Source: Cephalopachus bancanus (lineage: Eukaryota; Chordata; Mammalia; Primates; Tarsiidae). From it: a stretch of 64,000 bases of DNA. Each line of letters opens with the position of its first letter. Within the stretch, counting starts at the first letter, position 1. This document shows positions 36,746 through 50,757 of the stretch, in pieces. Below the pieces are notes generated by a model. That model was not told the origin of the DNA. It ran no database searches and worked only from the letters and a program-made list of their open reading frames with translations. Both the position numbers and the translations under genes were made by a program. The DNA is taken from assembly GCA_027257055.1 (NCBI GenBank), contig JAPVLO010000205.1, positions 4,774,001-4,838,000 on the forward strand. The letters run 5' to 3'.

Positions 36746-37726
36746 CAACATCTTTGTATAGTTGAAGAGGAGGTGAGAGGTGACAAATAAATATTGTATC
36801 CACCTCACAGTTTTGTCAAGCACCAGTATTGGTCAACTTTCTTTTTGTTAACATCAATTTTTACGACACATCGCTTACACAGGATATTGGTCTATGTATA
36901 GACTTTTTTTATGATTTAACTGTATTTCCTATTTTGTACTCAGAGCTTGGATTGCAGTTGATAGATTATGATTTGTGAAAGTACTTGGAAGCCAGGAAAA
37001 GGCAGAGTTATGCTATTATAATGATAGATTTGATGGCATTTCAAAGTAAACATTGCCTATAAAGAGAGTAAGAGTGTGCAAAACTTGGGAGATCAGCTAT
37101 AAACTGTCAGCATTTTTCACCTTTTCTCTGGAAACTTATCTATGAAATGTTTACCTTTGAAAATTGCAGAGTCCTAAGCTAAACTAGGACTTTAAAGTGA
37201 GTAGAAAAGTGATTAATTTATTTATTACTTTATTAAGTCAACAAGTACAAAATCTCCATGAGGGTAGAGACTTCATTTAATTCCTAATTTGTTCCTGTTA
37301 TTATTGTTATTTCCTCTGAACCTTAGATGTTACCTGGAATGTAGATGACCCTATTAACTTATTTATCAAATGATAAGCACTAGGAAATGTGAATTTTTTC
37401 TTATGCTTTACGTATGTGTCAGAAAAGGTACTAAGTACAATATCTTCTTTAAAGAGCTAATAGTCTAAGCCAGTGTGTAGGGAAGGGAGAAGAAGCCATG
37501 GAAGACAGGAAAAGGCAGAGTTTTGAGGAATACAGACATTAAAGAAATAATATAATGTTTCGCGTTTAAATAATTATAAATTCATGAGGGTACCAATCAT
37601 TTTAAGTTTAAGTAATTCACTATTTCCTCATGTATAACTCCTACCTGTTTCAAGCCAAAGTCTAGATCATTAAAGTATGACTTACCCAACTTTAATTAAG
37701 CAGGATTTATCATTACTCTCCACATC
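36746..37726. other. AT-rich stretch, faint L2 trace
   Basis: 37240-37350 ('aatctccatgagggtagaga') resembles an L2 3' end ('ctccatgagggcagggactt') but is short. The phrase 'aaaggcagagttttgagga' at 37509 echoes 'aaaggcagagttatgctatt' at 36999; no further meaning seen. Confidence 0.4.
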
Positions 37727-38024
37727 TGTGTTAGTTTTCTATTACTGGTGACAAATTATCACAAACTTAGCAACCTAAAACAATGTCCACTTATTAGCTC
37801 ACAGTTCTGTAGATCAGAACTCAGACAAATAAGTGACTCTTAAATGATCACAATATTATGTAAGGCTCATCCATAATATTCCTATCCTAAAGTAAATTGT
37901 GCCATATAGTACAACCTAATTCATAGGAGTACAATCTATCAAACACACAGTCTTGTGAATTACCCAGAACATGCACATCAGTGGGAAGGAAATCTTAGGG
38001 GCTGACAACTCCGTTTACCAAAGA
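37727..38024 (+). mobile_element. MaLR-type LTR, 5' part (MLT1-like)
   Basis: Begins 'tgtgttagttttctattact', then 'aatgtccacttattagctca', 'cagttctgtagatcagaact' and, after a diverged middle, 'ggaaatcttaggggctgaca'. This is the typical start of an MLT1-group LTR in sense orientation. It is a different part of an LTR from the fragment at 19015 and no internal region adjoins it. Confidence 0.68.
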
Positions 38025-38369
38025 AGTCTTTCTTTTTTTCGTGTTGTTTTTCTCATACAGTCCTCATTAGCCATTAGACTGGGATAGTCATAGTTATCAT
38101 AGTATCTATTATGGTCTTGATCTCAATGATCAACATCTTTATTGTCACTGCTTATTTACACTTTCTGTCTTTCTTTCTAAACTATATGCATAGTAATGGC
38201 AGGGCCTGGTCTGCCTCCTGCATTCCTGATGCCTAACTCTTTTCTGGCTGCACAAAATAGATAATAAATATGTAAATATGTGGCAAAGGAGGAAATGAAA
38301 GCAAATTCATTTTTAAAAAGAAGCTTCTAATTGATGTACTCTTAAAGCTCATGCTTATTCTCATTCTTC
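38025..38369. other. AT-rich stretch, nothing firm
   Basis: 38185-38270 ('ggcagggcctggtctgcctc', 'aaatagataataaatatgt') may be a further L2 piece. Confidence 0.4.
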
Positions 38370-38645
38370 AAGTTTTAGCTTGAATTTTACCCTCCAAACT
38401 CATCGCAACATTGAAAATGGCCAACTCAGTGACTTCCTGCATTATTATCCTCTTAATTTACTGCCTCTATCTTATCACTTTCTAAAATCAATTTTGTTGC
38501 ATTTGATTTACTTGCTTATTGTCTGGCTTCCATTACAATATAAGATCTCAAAACATTTTCTGTCTTACTTACAGATATATCTCCAGGGTTTTACCTAACA
38601 CCCGATCCATAATGGGTACTCAATAAATACTAAAGGAATGAATAA
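38370..38645 (+). repeat. L2 LINE 3' end
   Basis: Sense L2 3' region: 'cttcaagttttagcttgaat', 'tacttgcttattgtctggct', 'tccattacaatataagatct', 'cgatccataatgggtactca', 'ataaatactaaaggaatgaa'. The terminal 'gtactcaataaatact...gaatgaa' is diagnostic for L2. The 72-codon frame here (38380-38598) is repeat sequence. Confidence 0.75.
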
Positions 38646-39184
38646 TGGCCTGGTAGAACTATCCTACAGGGTATAGATAGAATTTTTCACAGCCCTATCA
38701 GTGACCTGGATATTTATAACTTCTCTTGACATGCATTGAGGAAGTTTTCTAACATTTTTGGACAATTACTCCAGTCTTAGCAAAACTACCATCTGTCATC
38801 TTCACTCTAATTATAGTATACATTTGCCTCACACTTTACTACCCCTCAAATCAAGAATGTTTTGTGCAAATTAATTAATGAACTTATGACAATTATGGGT
38901 GAAATTAATCAAGGTTTTAAAAATTGTTTGAATGCTCACAAAAAGAAGAAAAAGATAATAGTTACACCAATAATTTAACATACTAAAAATTCTAATTTTA
39001 TGATGTAAATGTATTTACCTAGAATTCACTTGGATATAATAATTTTTTAAGTGACAATTGGTCCTTGTATGTGACTTCAACTATTTGTTTGTGTTCTGAT
39101 TTTTAAACTTACATTAATCAGCATGTTCCTAGGCTCATCCATATGTTTTACTTTGGAAATCCAAAATAAAAACAATATGACATG
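38646..39184. other. AT-rich stretch, nothing recognised
   Basis: No gene or repeat recognised. Confidence 0.5.
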
Positions 39185-39310
39185 TATAACTATTTGTAAA
39201 GCACTTTAATCTTCCCAGAGCTTTCTGTGCCATCACCAATTATAACTCCAAGCAAATTCTTCTATTTTCATTGTCAAATGGAAAGTGACAGTGTTCTGGT
39301 ACTTTGCAGC
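39185..39310 (-). repeat. MIR-like fragment
   Basis: 'gtaaagcactttaatcttcc' and 'tctattttcattgtcaaatg' with 'tactttgcagcttg' follow an inverted MIR core. Low similarity. Confidence 0.4.
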
Positions 39311-40056
<746 letters not shown>

Positions 40057-40194
40057 TAAATCTGATTTAGCTTTTATTATTTAAATTTCCCTCTCAACAT
40101 GTGCATTTATATTTTTCCCACACTCATCATTTGTCCATAGTAAGATAGTTGCCTGTTAGACTCCACCCTCTTAAACAATATTTTACTGTCTTCT

Positions 40195-40262
40195 TTATAC
40201 TATACTGTATATATGTATATATATACTATACTATACTTCTTTATACTATACTGTCTTCTTCT
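40195..40262. repeat. AT-rich tandem repeat (TATAC / TATA)
   Basis: Interrupted repeats of 'tatactatactg' and 'tatatatata'. The phrase 'cttctttatactatactgt' occurs at both ends, about 45 bp apart, suggesting a local duplication. Confidence 0.85.
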
Positions 40263-40732
40263 ATTACAGTCCCTATGACCTTTGGGAATAATCACTCCCT
40301 CATACCTCTGTCTCTTCCAGGAGCCTGTGAAAATTCCTAACCTTTTCTTTTCGTTTATGAATTCAGGCAATTAAAATGACATAACTGGACCTCAATAAAT
40401 GACAGAGGAAAACTGGCCAATCAAGATTAAATAACACCAGCTTGCTCTCTTAAATGTCATCAAATATCTGTAGCCCTTATTCTGAATTCCAGGTCAGCTT
40501 TTAACCAATAGAGCAGAAACGTATTTAAGAGACTTTCTCTATATAGAATTAGTATCTTCACTTTCATTAATTTAACTATGCTATAAAAACTATATCTTAA
40601 TTTTACAGTTCTGATGATATGTTGGGAAGTGCACCTGAAAATTCTATGTCAAAGGATTTCAGGGTGCATGTTTCTAATGGTTTGCTATTGTTAGGTCACC
40701 ATGTAAGGAATAACAGTGAAGTCAGTCAATGT
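40263..40732. other. AT-rich stretch, nothing recognised
   Basis: No gene or repeat recognised. Confidence 0.45.
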
Positions 40733-40783
40733 TGAGATCTTGAGATCTTGAGATCACTGCACTCTTGAGATCACTGCACTCTG
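40733..40783. repeat. Short nested tandem duplication
   Basis: 'gagatctt' is repeated in tandem, then 'gagatcactgcactct' occurs twice (starts about 40751 and 40768). Two layers of slippage in 50 bp. Confidence 0.9.
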
Positions 40784-41021
40784 GATATAACAAAGAACTA
40801 TGACCTTAGTTATAGTAAAAAGGACTCATCTTCTGTAGTCTCAACAAAAATGTCATTCTTTTAGTTCAAATGATCAAAGGACACACAAAAGTTGGTTAAT
40901 ATTAAGTCTAGTAAATACTGTTTTGTTTCTAAATAGAAACAATCTGAATGAACCTCAAGATGCTTCTGATTAATAAGACAAATGCTATTGACCACTTGCA
41001 TAATTTATATCTACAGATTAT

Positions 41022-41480
41022 TTAAAGTAAATTAAAGTACCTGACTGCCAGTGTTTTGTAATAACAGACATAGTTGCCGTTTGACATAAACCTGGGTTCA
41101 CTCTGAATCAAGAACAAGATCAACACACTGAAGGTCTTCCTTTTCAAAAGGTTGGTGAAAGACTTTTGGATTGTTGACCAAAACTTCTTAGTCACTTCCC
41201 ATGGGAAAAAAAAAAAAAAGTTCTTTTGGAGGACAGTGCTGAATAGCTTGGCATATGCTGACACTTCGTTACAGTCTTTTCAATAGCAAAATCATTTCCA
41301 GGCCACCAGACACAGTGAATAATTCCCGAATGTGCTACATGTGGTGTGGCCAAGATGACAGTACTGCCATCTGGAATAATATCAAAATTTCCTCAAAACA
41401 GACATCCTTTATGGAAGGATAACTCATGCAGATCATGTGTTGAGGCCTTGATTTCTTTTGGCATCTCCCCACTGGACTTT
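41022..41480 (-). pseudogene. Ty3/gypsy-like integrase fragment (ancient LTR retrotransposon remnant)
   Basis: Read on the minus strand, parts of this segment follow the order of a gypsy-type integrase N-terminus: a 'GCLF' block with one stop where such proteins usually have Trp-Gly, an 'IIP' block, His residues of the HHCC-type finger, 'WWPG' (codons at 41297-41308), 'IEKTV' and a following Cys. Downstream comes 'PWE', then a catalytic-domain-like stretch in the 80-codon open frame 41022-41264. A 14-A run in the DNA (about 41206-41219) has expanded between the blocks and a frameshift separates them. In active elements integrase inserts the DNA copy. No LTR, reverse transcriptase or gag sequence was recognised nearby. 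It is clearly nonfunctional. A MamGyp-like relic is the best guess; a processed pseudogene of a domesticated integrase gene is the alternative. Confidence 0.55.
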
Positions 41481-44475
41481 GCAATCACAAACAAAAACAC
41501 ATTAACAGCAACAAAACACTACTACAGATAAGAACTACATAAACTATACCTTTATAGGTATTAGAAAAGGTAAGAATCAATTGATAAATAGATATAGGTA
41601 CTGGGTTTTTCCCTCTAATTTGAAGATTTACAAAGTTAATTGGCATAGGAAAATATACAAGTTCAGTGACTGAGCCATCACAGACTACTAAGAAGATAAT
41701 GGTAATAACCTGGAGAAACTAAGAAACTTCACCTCAGCTGCTATCACCAAACATGAATGCAGCTGCTTATGAGACTATTCTGCTTTCTTCTATTTTCAGA
41801 TCATTGTTTTATTGTCTAACTAGTCTACCTTTCTTGCTGGATCCCTCAAATTTATGTTATATCCCTCAAATTATTTTTTTCATGCTGTCTTTATTAATGA
41901 AGTCATTATTCAGTGATATTCAAACATTTTACTAAATTAACAGAAACTTTATGTTAAATCAACATAGAAGCTAAAGAAAGAAAATTTATAAGAAATTGCT
42001 TCCTCAAATGCTTTGTCAAGAAGTGTGGTCCTCTGACATGTTAGATTAATCCCTATTGCATATGGAATTATTTCCATGACACCTTAGGGCTCCAACTATC
42101 TATTTTCAAAAGTTTCTACTTTTAATGTCATACAATTATAGAGTCAATTCTCTTTCTTTAGTGCGAAGGGAGCCTTGTCATAAATTTAAATTCATTGGAT
42201 GATGTTCAGAGATGGTGTCTAAAAACGGAATATGTTGAAGTAGGTAATTTAAGTAATAAAATGCAAGGTTTGTTTACTAGTTACATCAATCAAAATGGAA
42301 CAATGAGTTGGATAAAGGAAAATATACCACGGGATACATGAAAAGATGTGAAATTGTGAAATATAATTATATTCTTCTTCCAGTGTTCAGCAAGCACCTT
42401 TTTCTGTAACTCGCCCAACCTATAAGTAAATGCGTGAAATCTTGCCTTTAGATATACATATCTGATCCTTGCTATCATATTCCCTTTAGACTGAAGCGGT
42501 GTGTAAAATTGCGTCCAGATGAAATATGTTGTGGCTCTGTTAGTTCACAGTTTTACTATTTGACCAGTTTGACATACAAGACAAAAATAGGACCTTCTAT
42601 TTTTTCTGAATAAATTGAATGACTGACTGAATAATATTTGTACTGTTGAATCAATTGAGTGAATATTTGAGTCATAAATCAGACAACTTTTAAAGTTAGA
42701 TTATCAAAAACTGACAAAACAAAAATATTCTTGTTTGAAAATATGCAATACCTGCAGTGATACTAATTTGAAAACCTGAGAAAAAAACAAATATCATCAT
42801 ACACCAATATTAATTTATTTTTTAAAAGTAAGAAAATTAAAATGAAACTTAATTCCTAACAGACATCACTAATAGTAATTGATTTAAAAATTTGAGAATA
42901 AACATAAGCAATTTTTATTCATCCATAGAACCAAAGGCAAAGTATATGTCTTTGACTTTTTGAATCATGACCTACTTGAAGTATTCTCTTGGTCCATCAA
43001 ACTAACAGGAATACTTCATTTGTGTTGAGAGGGCTTGGGATATGGGGTGGAATATTGTGAGAAAGTGATGTCAGAAACTCAATAGTCTGTCATCACTTGA
43101 ATCATTGATACAGACATAGATGGTCTTACTTGTTGCCTGTCTGATACACTCTAACACACCAAGAAGTTGTTTTTTTTCCTATCATCTCCACACCACTTCA
43201 TACAAACCTTTACGCATTTCCATATTTGACTGCTTTAGTGTATCTGTTTATGTATCAACCTCTCTCCCCGCTTTGGGATCTATTTAAAGATAAGAATTTG
43301 TTTAAGTGCCATCACTACCTTGCCTCATAAATAGAAAATTAGTGTTTAATTGGCATCAGTAGACTGATTTTACATTTTTCAAAGTTAATTTTAGAAAACA
43401 AATGGTGGTAGATATCACTGATTTTTCTGCTTTCTGACAGCTAATTCACATCATGTCTGGCATATTTTATGTTACTGTAGCATGCCAACATGCAGAGATT
43501 TTTTTGTTTATTATTTTAAGAATTAAACCATAATTAATGACTCACTCAACTAACTTTTGATGTACATCATGTTATCGTGTCTACCCTCTGTGCTTCTGTA
43601 GTTTTTCTTGATGTCTTACAGAAGTAATGCAAATAATTTGTACTATATTTTTTAATGTAAGAATACCAATACTGTATTTCTTTTCCAAATAATAAATTTC
43701 TCATGTAAATGATTTCATTTGTGATTAAAAAGTGGTAAAGTTCCAATTACTAAGGGATTGGATATTGAGCTCCAATGCTTTATCAATTGTTTTTTTATTC
43801 TTTTTCAGAGTAATAGCTATCCTAAGTGGTAGTTGAGCAGTTTATTAACACAAAGTCATTGAAGACAAATGCTTTTGATTCTCCTTATCTTCAATTAGAA
43901 TCAGGGAAGAAAGCTGGAGTTAGATATGTCAAACGCCACCCACAGCAGTGTATTCTGCTGCCTCATTCAATAGCAATATCATATTCTAAGTAGAAAAGAC
44001 AGTGGAGTCCCAGACATAGAGGAAAAAAAAAAAAAAAAACTAAAAGTGATGATGTTGATTTAGCTGGAGTTCACCTGTCTATCAAAAGTGAGAATTGAGC
44101 AAGTGACTATGCAACCTCCGAATGTGGAGAGAAATTTAGTTCCAATGCCTTATACTCAACTTAGAATTGTTTTTTGAATGCCCCACAGTTGGAGAATGGT
44201 AGTTAATGTGTTGGTAAAGGGCTATCAATAAAATGGATTCTTAACCTTTTATTGTTCAATGGAACTGAAAAATTCCCATGATCTGCATTCAAGAATATCT
44301 ATCCTTCTAGATTTGTTCTGAAAATCCATGTTAGACAAAACCAAGCAGATGTCTTGCCTGATATGTACAGGAGTTACTTAAATGTGTTTAGATAGAGCAT
44401 TATAAAAAAATACAAACCATGAAATGTTAATCACTAGAATCATTTAGCAGATCAGGAAACCACAATTCATGGGAT
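41481..44475. other. AT-rich stretch with faint L2 trace
   Basis: 43235-43345 ('ctgtttatgtatcaacctct', 'ataagaatttgtttaagtgc') resembles an L2 3' end. 44021-44039 has an A-run of 17. Otherwise nothing recognised. Frames of 60-62 codons have no recognisable domain. Confidence 0.4.
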
Positions 44476-44590
44476 AGTGACTCTCAAAACTCAGAGTACA
44501 TCAGTCTCCTGGGTCCAGCTCCACATTTGATTGAGAGCCGGGGTTTGGGTCAGAAGATTTTGGTGCAGGTGATATGCAGATGATACATGC
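44476..44590. mobile_element. MER5-like (hAT) element fragment
   Basis: 'gtgactctcaaaactcagag', 'tacatcagtctcctgggtcc' and 'ttggtgcaggtgatatgcag' follow the MER5A/B pattern (tctcaaa…agcatcacctggg…ccaggtgattctgatg). Short and diverged; no terminal duplication assessed. Confidence 0.55.
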
Positions 44591-45173
44591 AGAAGACAAG
44601 TCAACTGTTTCCTAGTCCAATGTATTTATATTATTCCCTAAATTATTAACATATTAAGACAGTCTATAATGCGATAGCTCTTGCTTATTTCAACAAAACT
44701 ATTGAGCAACAATGTTAATTTTGAATCATGGGGCTTAGATACATGGAAATTTTATGGGTAAAATTATTTGAAAATCAAAATACTTCTGCCCAGCCTTTCA
44801 CACCAACACCATAACAAATCAGAAGCGTATTAAATTTTAAAGGATTTGGTTCCCTGCCAGCTGCAGCTATTAGAGATTTTTGTAATTTTGTTCCTACAAC
44901 TATACATTTATCTGTTACAATATACTTATCCTCTAAAGATTTTATTCTTCTGCCAAATTAAAATTCTAGTAAAATTGTTAGGTTGAAGATTATAATAGAA
45001 ACAACTGGGCTATTCTCTCCCCTTTAAAACATCAAAGGCAATCAGTTTGTTGATATTATTTGTGACTAGTTTTTAAAATGTGCCATCTTTACAGTAGTTT
45101 GTACTTTGTCTTTTGATAAATTGTGTTTGACATGTAGATGAAAGAACAGAGGAAAGCTACATTTTATGTAATA
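44591..45173. other. AT-rich stretch, nothing recognised
   Basis: No gene or repeat recognised. Confidence 0.5.
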
Positions 45174-45192
45174 TGTGCGTGCGTGTGTGTGC

Positions 45193-45242
<50 letters not shown>
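45174..45242. repeat. (TG)n microsatellite with GC interruptions
   Basis: About 69 bp of alternating TG with 'gcgt' units in the first third. The 69-codon frame across it (45138-45347) reads Cys-Val repeats and is not a gene. Confidence 0.97.
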
Positions 45243-45244
<2 letters not shown>

Positions 45245-46472
45245 AGAACAGAATTTTGCAATGAAATCTGGTGAAACACTCTATTACTTTTATGAACTAA
45301 TAACATCTAAAGAATATGTCAAAAACAGGTTGTCAGGTACAGCTTAGCATTTATCAAGAGCAATATTGCTGGAATAATTTGCTTTTCATAGTGCTTAAAA
45401 TATGTGTCAAAAATTTCCTTTTTTCAAATGTAGAAATATAAATCATGGATTCAAAATTATTTTACTTTTTTCTAGGTTCCTGTCTATGACATCTAAATTA
45501 TCTGTTAGGGTGATAGGTATACACAATTTTCTGTGGCTTCTGAAGAAAAGGCCACTGTTTATTAAATTTGTGTATGAAAACATTATGTGTGTTTTCTTCT
45601 CTCTGTTCCATCTTCCCCTCTTTTTCTCTTTCTCTTTGTATTTATAGAGGTAAATTTTTCATCTGACAGATTAAAAATATTAGATTATGTCCTAGTTACA
45701 GTAATTTCTGCTTACTGGTGATACTGTTATTAGCAGAGTAATTTTAATGTCTAATTTATAGCAATATAATGAGTGATTAATTCAAGATGAATTTTATCAT
45801 ATAGGGTAATCATGATGAAATGGTAGGTACCAATATAGAACCTTTTGGCAGTCATGTGTGAGGAAGTACCAAAAAAACATTAAGCAGTTTAGACTTTAAA
45901 AACTCAGCCAAGTGTGGTTTACATGGATGCTAAAGAAGCTGATTGAAGTTCTCTGTCAGAAATAACTAAAGCAACTGGTGATCTAGTTGGTTCATTTATA
46001 ATTCTGTCTGAAAAGGACAGTGCTCTAAGCCCATCTTGTATTCTTGGTGTCCAAAACATGGTAGACCTAATAATTTAATGTAATTAATGGAGGAATGATC
46101 AAATGATAACTAAGTTATCCTGACTTAGAAGGCTCAACATTAACCCAGCTGACAATTTGTGACTTTACTACCTCAACCATAAATCAGCCATACTGGTCAG
46201 CTTTCCTTTCATTGAACATGCCAAAGCTCCTTCTCACCTATCACATCAGTTTCTCTCTCTTATGATCGTTTTCCCTTAGGTAATCAGAGCATGGCTGTTC
46301 TTTCTTATCACTAAAGTCTATCCTGTCTAGCTAATTTTTCTTGATTACCTTAACTTCAACTATCATTATCTGAAATGTGTGTACATTATATACTTGAATA
46401 CTAACTATAATATGTAAACTATGTAAATCACGTATTAACTAAAATAGATGTTTTACATGTAATATATATAAT
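45243..46472. other. AT-rich stretch, nothing recognised
   Basis: An 81-codon frame at 45402-45647 has no recognisable domain; no repeat family named. Confidence 0.5.
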
Positions 46473-46500
46473 CACTATATATATATATATAAATATAAAA
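46473..46500. repeat. (TA)n tract
   Basis: Alternating TA with a short 'aaatataaaa' end. Confidence 0.85.
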
Positions 46501-46523
46501 TCATTTATATAGAATGTTTATCT

Positions 46524-46640
46524 TCCTCTTCCATTGGATTTAAGCTCCTTGAGAACAGGAACCCTATTGTATCCATCCTGAAGGTAGACGAGTGCTTGGC
46601 ATATGGTAGGTAGGTGTTTTATAAGAATATAGTGCATAAA
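46524..46640 (+). repeat. L2 LINE 3' end fragment
   Basis: 'tggatttaagctccttgaga', 'acaggaaccctattgtatcc', 'gagtgcttggcatatggtag', 'gtaggtgttttataagaat'. This is the order of the L2 3' terminus. Confidence 0.68.
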
Positions 46641-47319
46641 TAAAATATTATGGACATGTTTTATAAATTCTTTCTTAAGTGCATCCAATTGATTACTTCT
46701 ATAGAGAAGAACTAACATTAAAATATGAATTAAATATATTTACTATATGATCTAAAATAAAGCAGAAATGCATAGTGAGCAAAAGAAATGGCTACAAAAA
46801 GCATTAATAAAGGTAATCAATTTTAATTGTATTTCATCTTTAATAGTATAAAAATAGGAAGCTGTTTAATGCTTGAAAATTGTTGTAAGTATTACAAGTG
46901 ATAAAAAGAAAAAAATGTGGCACCAGCAATAAGAAAGGGAAGAAATGATGTAGTAGATTTTATAGCTTAAAATTAGATTGCCTAAACACATAAGGCAAAG
47001 ATCTCTGTGTGTGTAATTGTACTTAGATTATCACTTTAAATAGTGGCAGGAAACAATATAAAAACATATGACTAACTTGTGATAACATTAGCTCTTAATA
47101 ATCTCTTCTTTTTATCTAGTGCTTTTTGTGCTAGTCAAAAGGGCTAAATAAAAAATCCTTTTAATTTTTTTCCTAGTAAAACTGGTAGATAGGCATTTCC
47201 TCCCTCTGCTCTTCCTCCATCTTTCTCTCTTATTTTCTAAAATTTCCATGCAGTATTAGGTAAACAGAATGTGTATAGATAGAATTACATAGATAGAAAT
47301 AAAGATTTTTCTGCTCTGG
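46641..47319. other. AT-rich stretch, nothing recognised
   Basis: No gene or repeat recognised. Confidence 0.5.
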
Positions 47320-49043
47320 AGTTGTTGTTGTATTTTAATTTTAGATTCAAAAGTTACATGTGCAGGTTCGTTGCATATATTGTATGATGGTGAGATTGGA
47401 GCATCTATTGAGCCTGTCACTCAGGTAATGAGCATAGTACCCAAGAGGTGTTTTTTTCAACACTTACCCATTTCCCTTCTTCCTGCTACAGATGTCCCTA
47501 GTGTCTGTTTCCATTCTTATGCCAGAGTGTACCCAGTGTTTAGCTTCCACTTCCAAGTGAGAACATGCAGCATTCAATTTTTTGTTTCTGTAATAATTCT
47601 CTTAGAATTATGGCATCCAGCTGCATCCATGTTGCTGCAAAGGACATGATTTCATTTGTTTTTATGACTGCATAGTACTCTATGGTGTATATATACCAGA
47701 TTTTCCTCATTCTATATGCTATTGCTGGGCACTTAGGTTGGTTCCAAGTTTTTGCTATTGTGAGTAGTGTTGCAATAAATATGAATATTGCAATAAATAT
47801 GCAGATATTTTTTTAACAAGCATATGAGTGCAGATATCTTTAAACTCCTTTGAGTAGATATCCAGTAGCAAGATTGCTGGGTCAAATCGTGAATCTATTT
47901 TTAGTTCTCTGAAAAACCTCCAAACTTCTTTCCACAGGGGCTGAACTTATTCTTACCAACAGTATATGACATTCCCTTTTCTCTGTAACCTTGCCAACAT
48001 CTGTTTTTTGTTTTTAGTTTTTACATTTTAATATTAGACATTCTGACTGTTGTGAGATGGTATCTCATTGAGGTTTTGATTTGAATTTCTCTGGTGATTA
48101 GTGATGTTGAGTATTTTTTGTTTGTTGCCTGCTTCTATATACCTTCCTTTGAGAAGTATCTGTTCATATCCATGGCCCTCTTTTTAATATTATTTTTGTT
48201 GTTGTTTTTCTGTCAATTCATTTGAGTTCCTTATACATTTTGGATAATGGGACCTTTGTTGAATGCATAGCTTGCAAATATTTTCTCCCATTCTGTAGAT
48301 TTTTTGATTACTCTGATGATGGTTTATTTTGCTGTGCAGAAGTTTTTCATTTAGCTAAGACTGGCATGTCAATTTTGTTTTTGCTGCATTTGCTTTTAAG
48401 AACTTGGCCATAAATTTTTTGCCAGACTGATGTCCAGTAGAGTGATTCCTAGCCTTTTTTAAATATTTTTTATAATTTGGGGCTTATATTTAAGTCATTA
48501 AGTCATCCTGAGTTAATTTTTTGTATATGATGATAGGTAGGAGACCAGCTTCATACGTTTACATATGCTTAACCGGTTTCCCCAGCACTTTTTGTTGAAT
48601 AGATAACCTTTCCCCAATGTTTGTTTCTGTCAACTTTGTCAAAGATGACTTGCTTCAATAGGTCAGTAGTATTATTTCTGAGTGCTCTGTTCTGTTCCAT
48701 TGCTGTTTTGATTACTGTAACCTTGTAGTAAAGTTTGAAATCTGGCAATGCGCTGCCTCTGAATGTGTTCTTTCAGCTTAAGATTGGTTTGGCTATTAGG
48801 TCTTTTTTTTCCATCCATATAAATTTAAGTACTGTCTTTTCTGGATCTGTGAAAAATGGTAGGTATTGTATTGAATTTGTAGATTGCTTTACACAGTATG
48901 GACATTTGAAACAATGTTGATTCTTCCTAATCCATGAGTATGGAATATTTTTCAATTGTTTTCCATTCCTTTGATTCTTTTCAGCAGCATTCTGTAGTGT
49001 TCATTGTAGAGATCTTTCAGCTCTTTGGTTAGATTTATTTGAG

Positions 49044-49046
<3 letters not shown>

Positions 49047-49088
<42 letters not shown>
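49047..49088. repeat. (TG)n microsatellite inside L1 ORF2
   Basis: About 42 bp of uninterrupted TG in a position where L1 ORF2 has no such repeat. Confidence 0.95.
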
Positions 49089-49090
<2 letters not shown>

Positions 49091-50757
49091 TATTGTAAAT
49101 GGGATTTTGTTTTGATTTTGTTCTTGCCCTGTTTGTTATTGGTGTATAGAAATGTAACTGATTTTTAAATTTTGTATCCCAAGACTTTATTGAGGTCATT
49201 TATCAGTACTAGGAGTCTTTTGGTGTATTCTTATGGTTTATTAGATACAGAAGCATATCATTTACAAAGAGAGATAATTTAACTTTCTCTTTTCCTATTT
49301 GAATACCTTTTATTTTCTTCTTTTGTCTGATTGCTTTGGTGAGGACTTGCAATACTAAGCTAAAAAGCAAAAGTGAGGGTGGACATTCTTGTCTTATTCC
49401 AGTTTCTAGGAGGAATGCTTCCAACTTTTGTCCATGAAGTATGATATTGGCTGAAGGTGTGTCACAGATGGCTCATTATTTTGAGGGATGTTCCTTTAAT
49501 GCCTAGATGGTAGAGGGTTTTTATTATGAAGGATGCCAAGTTTTATCAAATACAGTTTGGGCATTGAAATAAACATGTAGTCCTTGGTTTTACTTTTGTT
49601 TTTGTGGTGGATTATATTTGATAATTTGTGTATGTTGAACCAGCCTTGTGCGGATGGAAGGAAATAAAGTCAACCTCATCATGATGAAGAATCTTTGTTT
49701 TGTGCTGTTACCTGTGGCTTACTGGTATTTTGTTGAGTATTGTTGAATATTTTTACATCTATGTTCATTAGGGATATTGTAGTCTTTATCTGTTGCATCT
49801 TTGCTATTATTTGGAATAAAGGTAATATTGGCCTTATAGAATGTGTTAGGGATGAGTCCTTCCTTCTCAATTGCTTGGAATATTTTCCATAGAATTGGTA
49901 CCAGCTCCTCCTTGTATATCTGGTAGAATAAATAAATCCATCTGGTCCAGAGCTTTTTTGGTAGGTAGACTTTTCATTACACATGAAAAGTGATTTGTTT
50001 TTCATTTGTTCAAAGTTTCAAATTCTTCCTATTTCAATCTTGGGAGATTGTGTGTTTTCAGGAATTTATTTATTTCCTCTAGCTTTTCTAACTTACACAC
50101 ATCAAGATGTTTATAATAATCTCTGATAATATTTTATATTTCTTCAGGGTCAATTGTAGCACCAGATTTTTGATTTCTATTTAAATTTATTTGGATTTTC
50201 TCTCTTTTTTTGTGTGTTCATCTTGCCAGGGGTCTGTTGATTTTGTTTACCCTTTCAAAAAAAACCCAGCTTTTTGATTTGTTGGTACTTTGTAATTTTT
50301 TGGTATTAATTACATTTAGTTCTGCTCTGACTTTTATTTTATTTTTTTCTGTTAGCTGTAAGATTAGTTTGCTATTATTTTCCAGTTCTTTTAGGTGAGA
50401 GGTTACGTTATTTATTTGAGATCTCCTATTTTCTTGATGTGAGTGTGTGATACTATACACTTCTTTCTCACTAAACACTTACACTGTTTAGTGGCATCCC
50501 GGAAGTTTCAGTATGTTATATATTTATATTCATTTTTTTCTGACAATCTATTTATTTGTTCCTTGATTTCATTGTTTACCCCAAAACCATTCAAGGGCAA
50601 GTTATTTAATTTCCATGTGTTTGAGTATATTTTAAGGTTGCTTTTTGTGTCGATTTCTATTTTTATTCCAATCATGCTTGAGATGTTTTCAACTTTTTTG
50701 AATATATTCAAGCTTGATTTATAACTGAGCATGTGGTTGATCTTAAGAGTATGTTCC

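Noticed and set aside
38380..38598. A 72-codon plus-strand frame
   Set aside because: It is within an L2 3' end.
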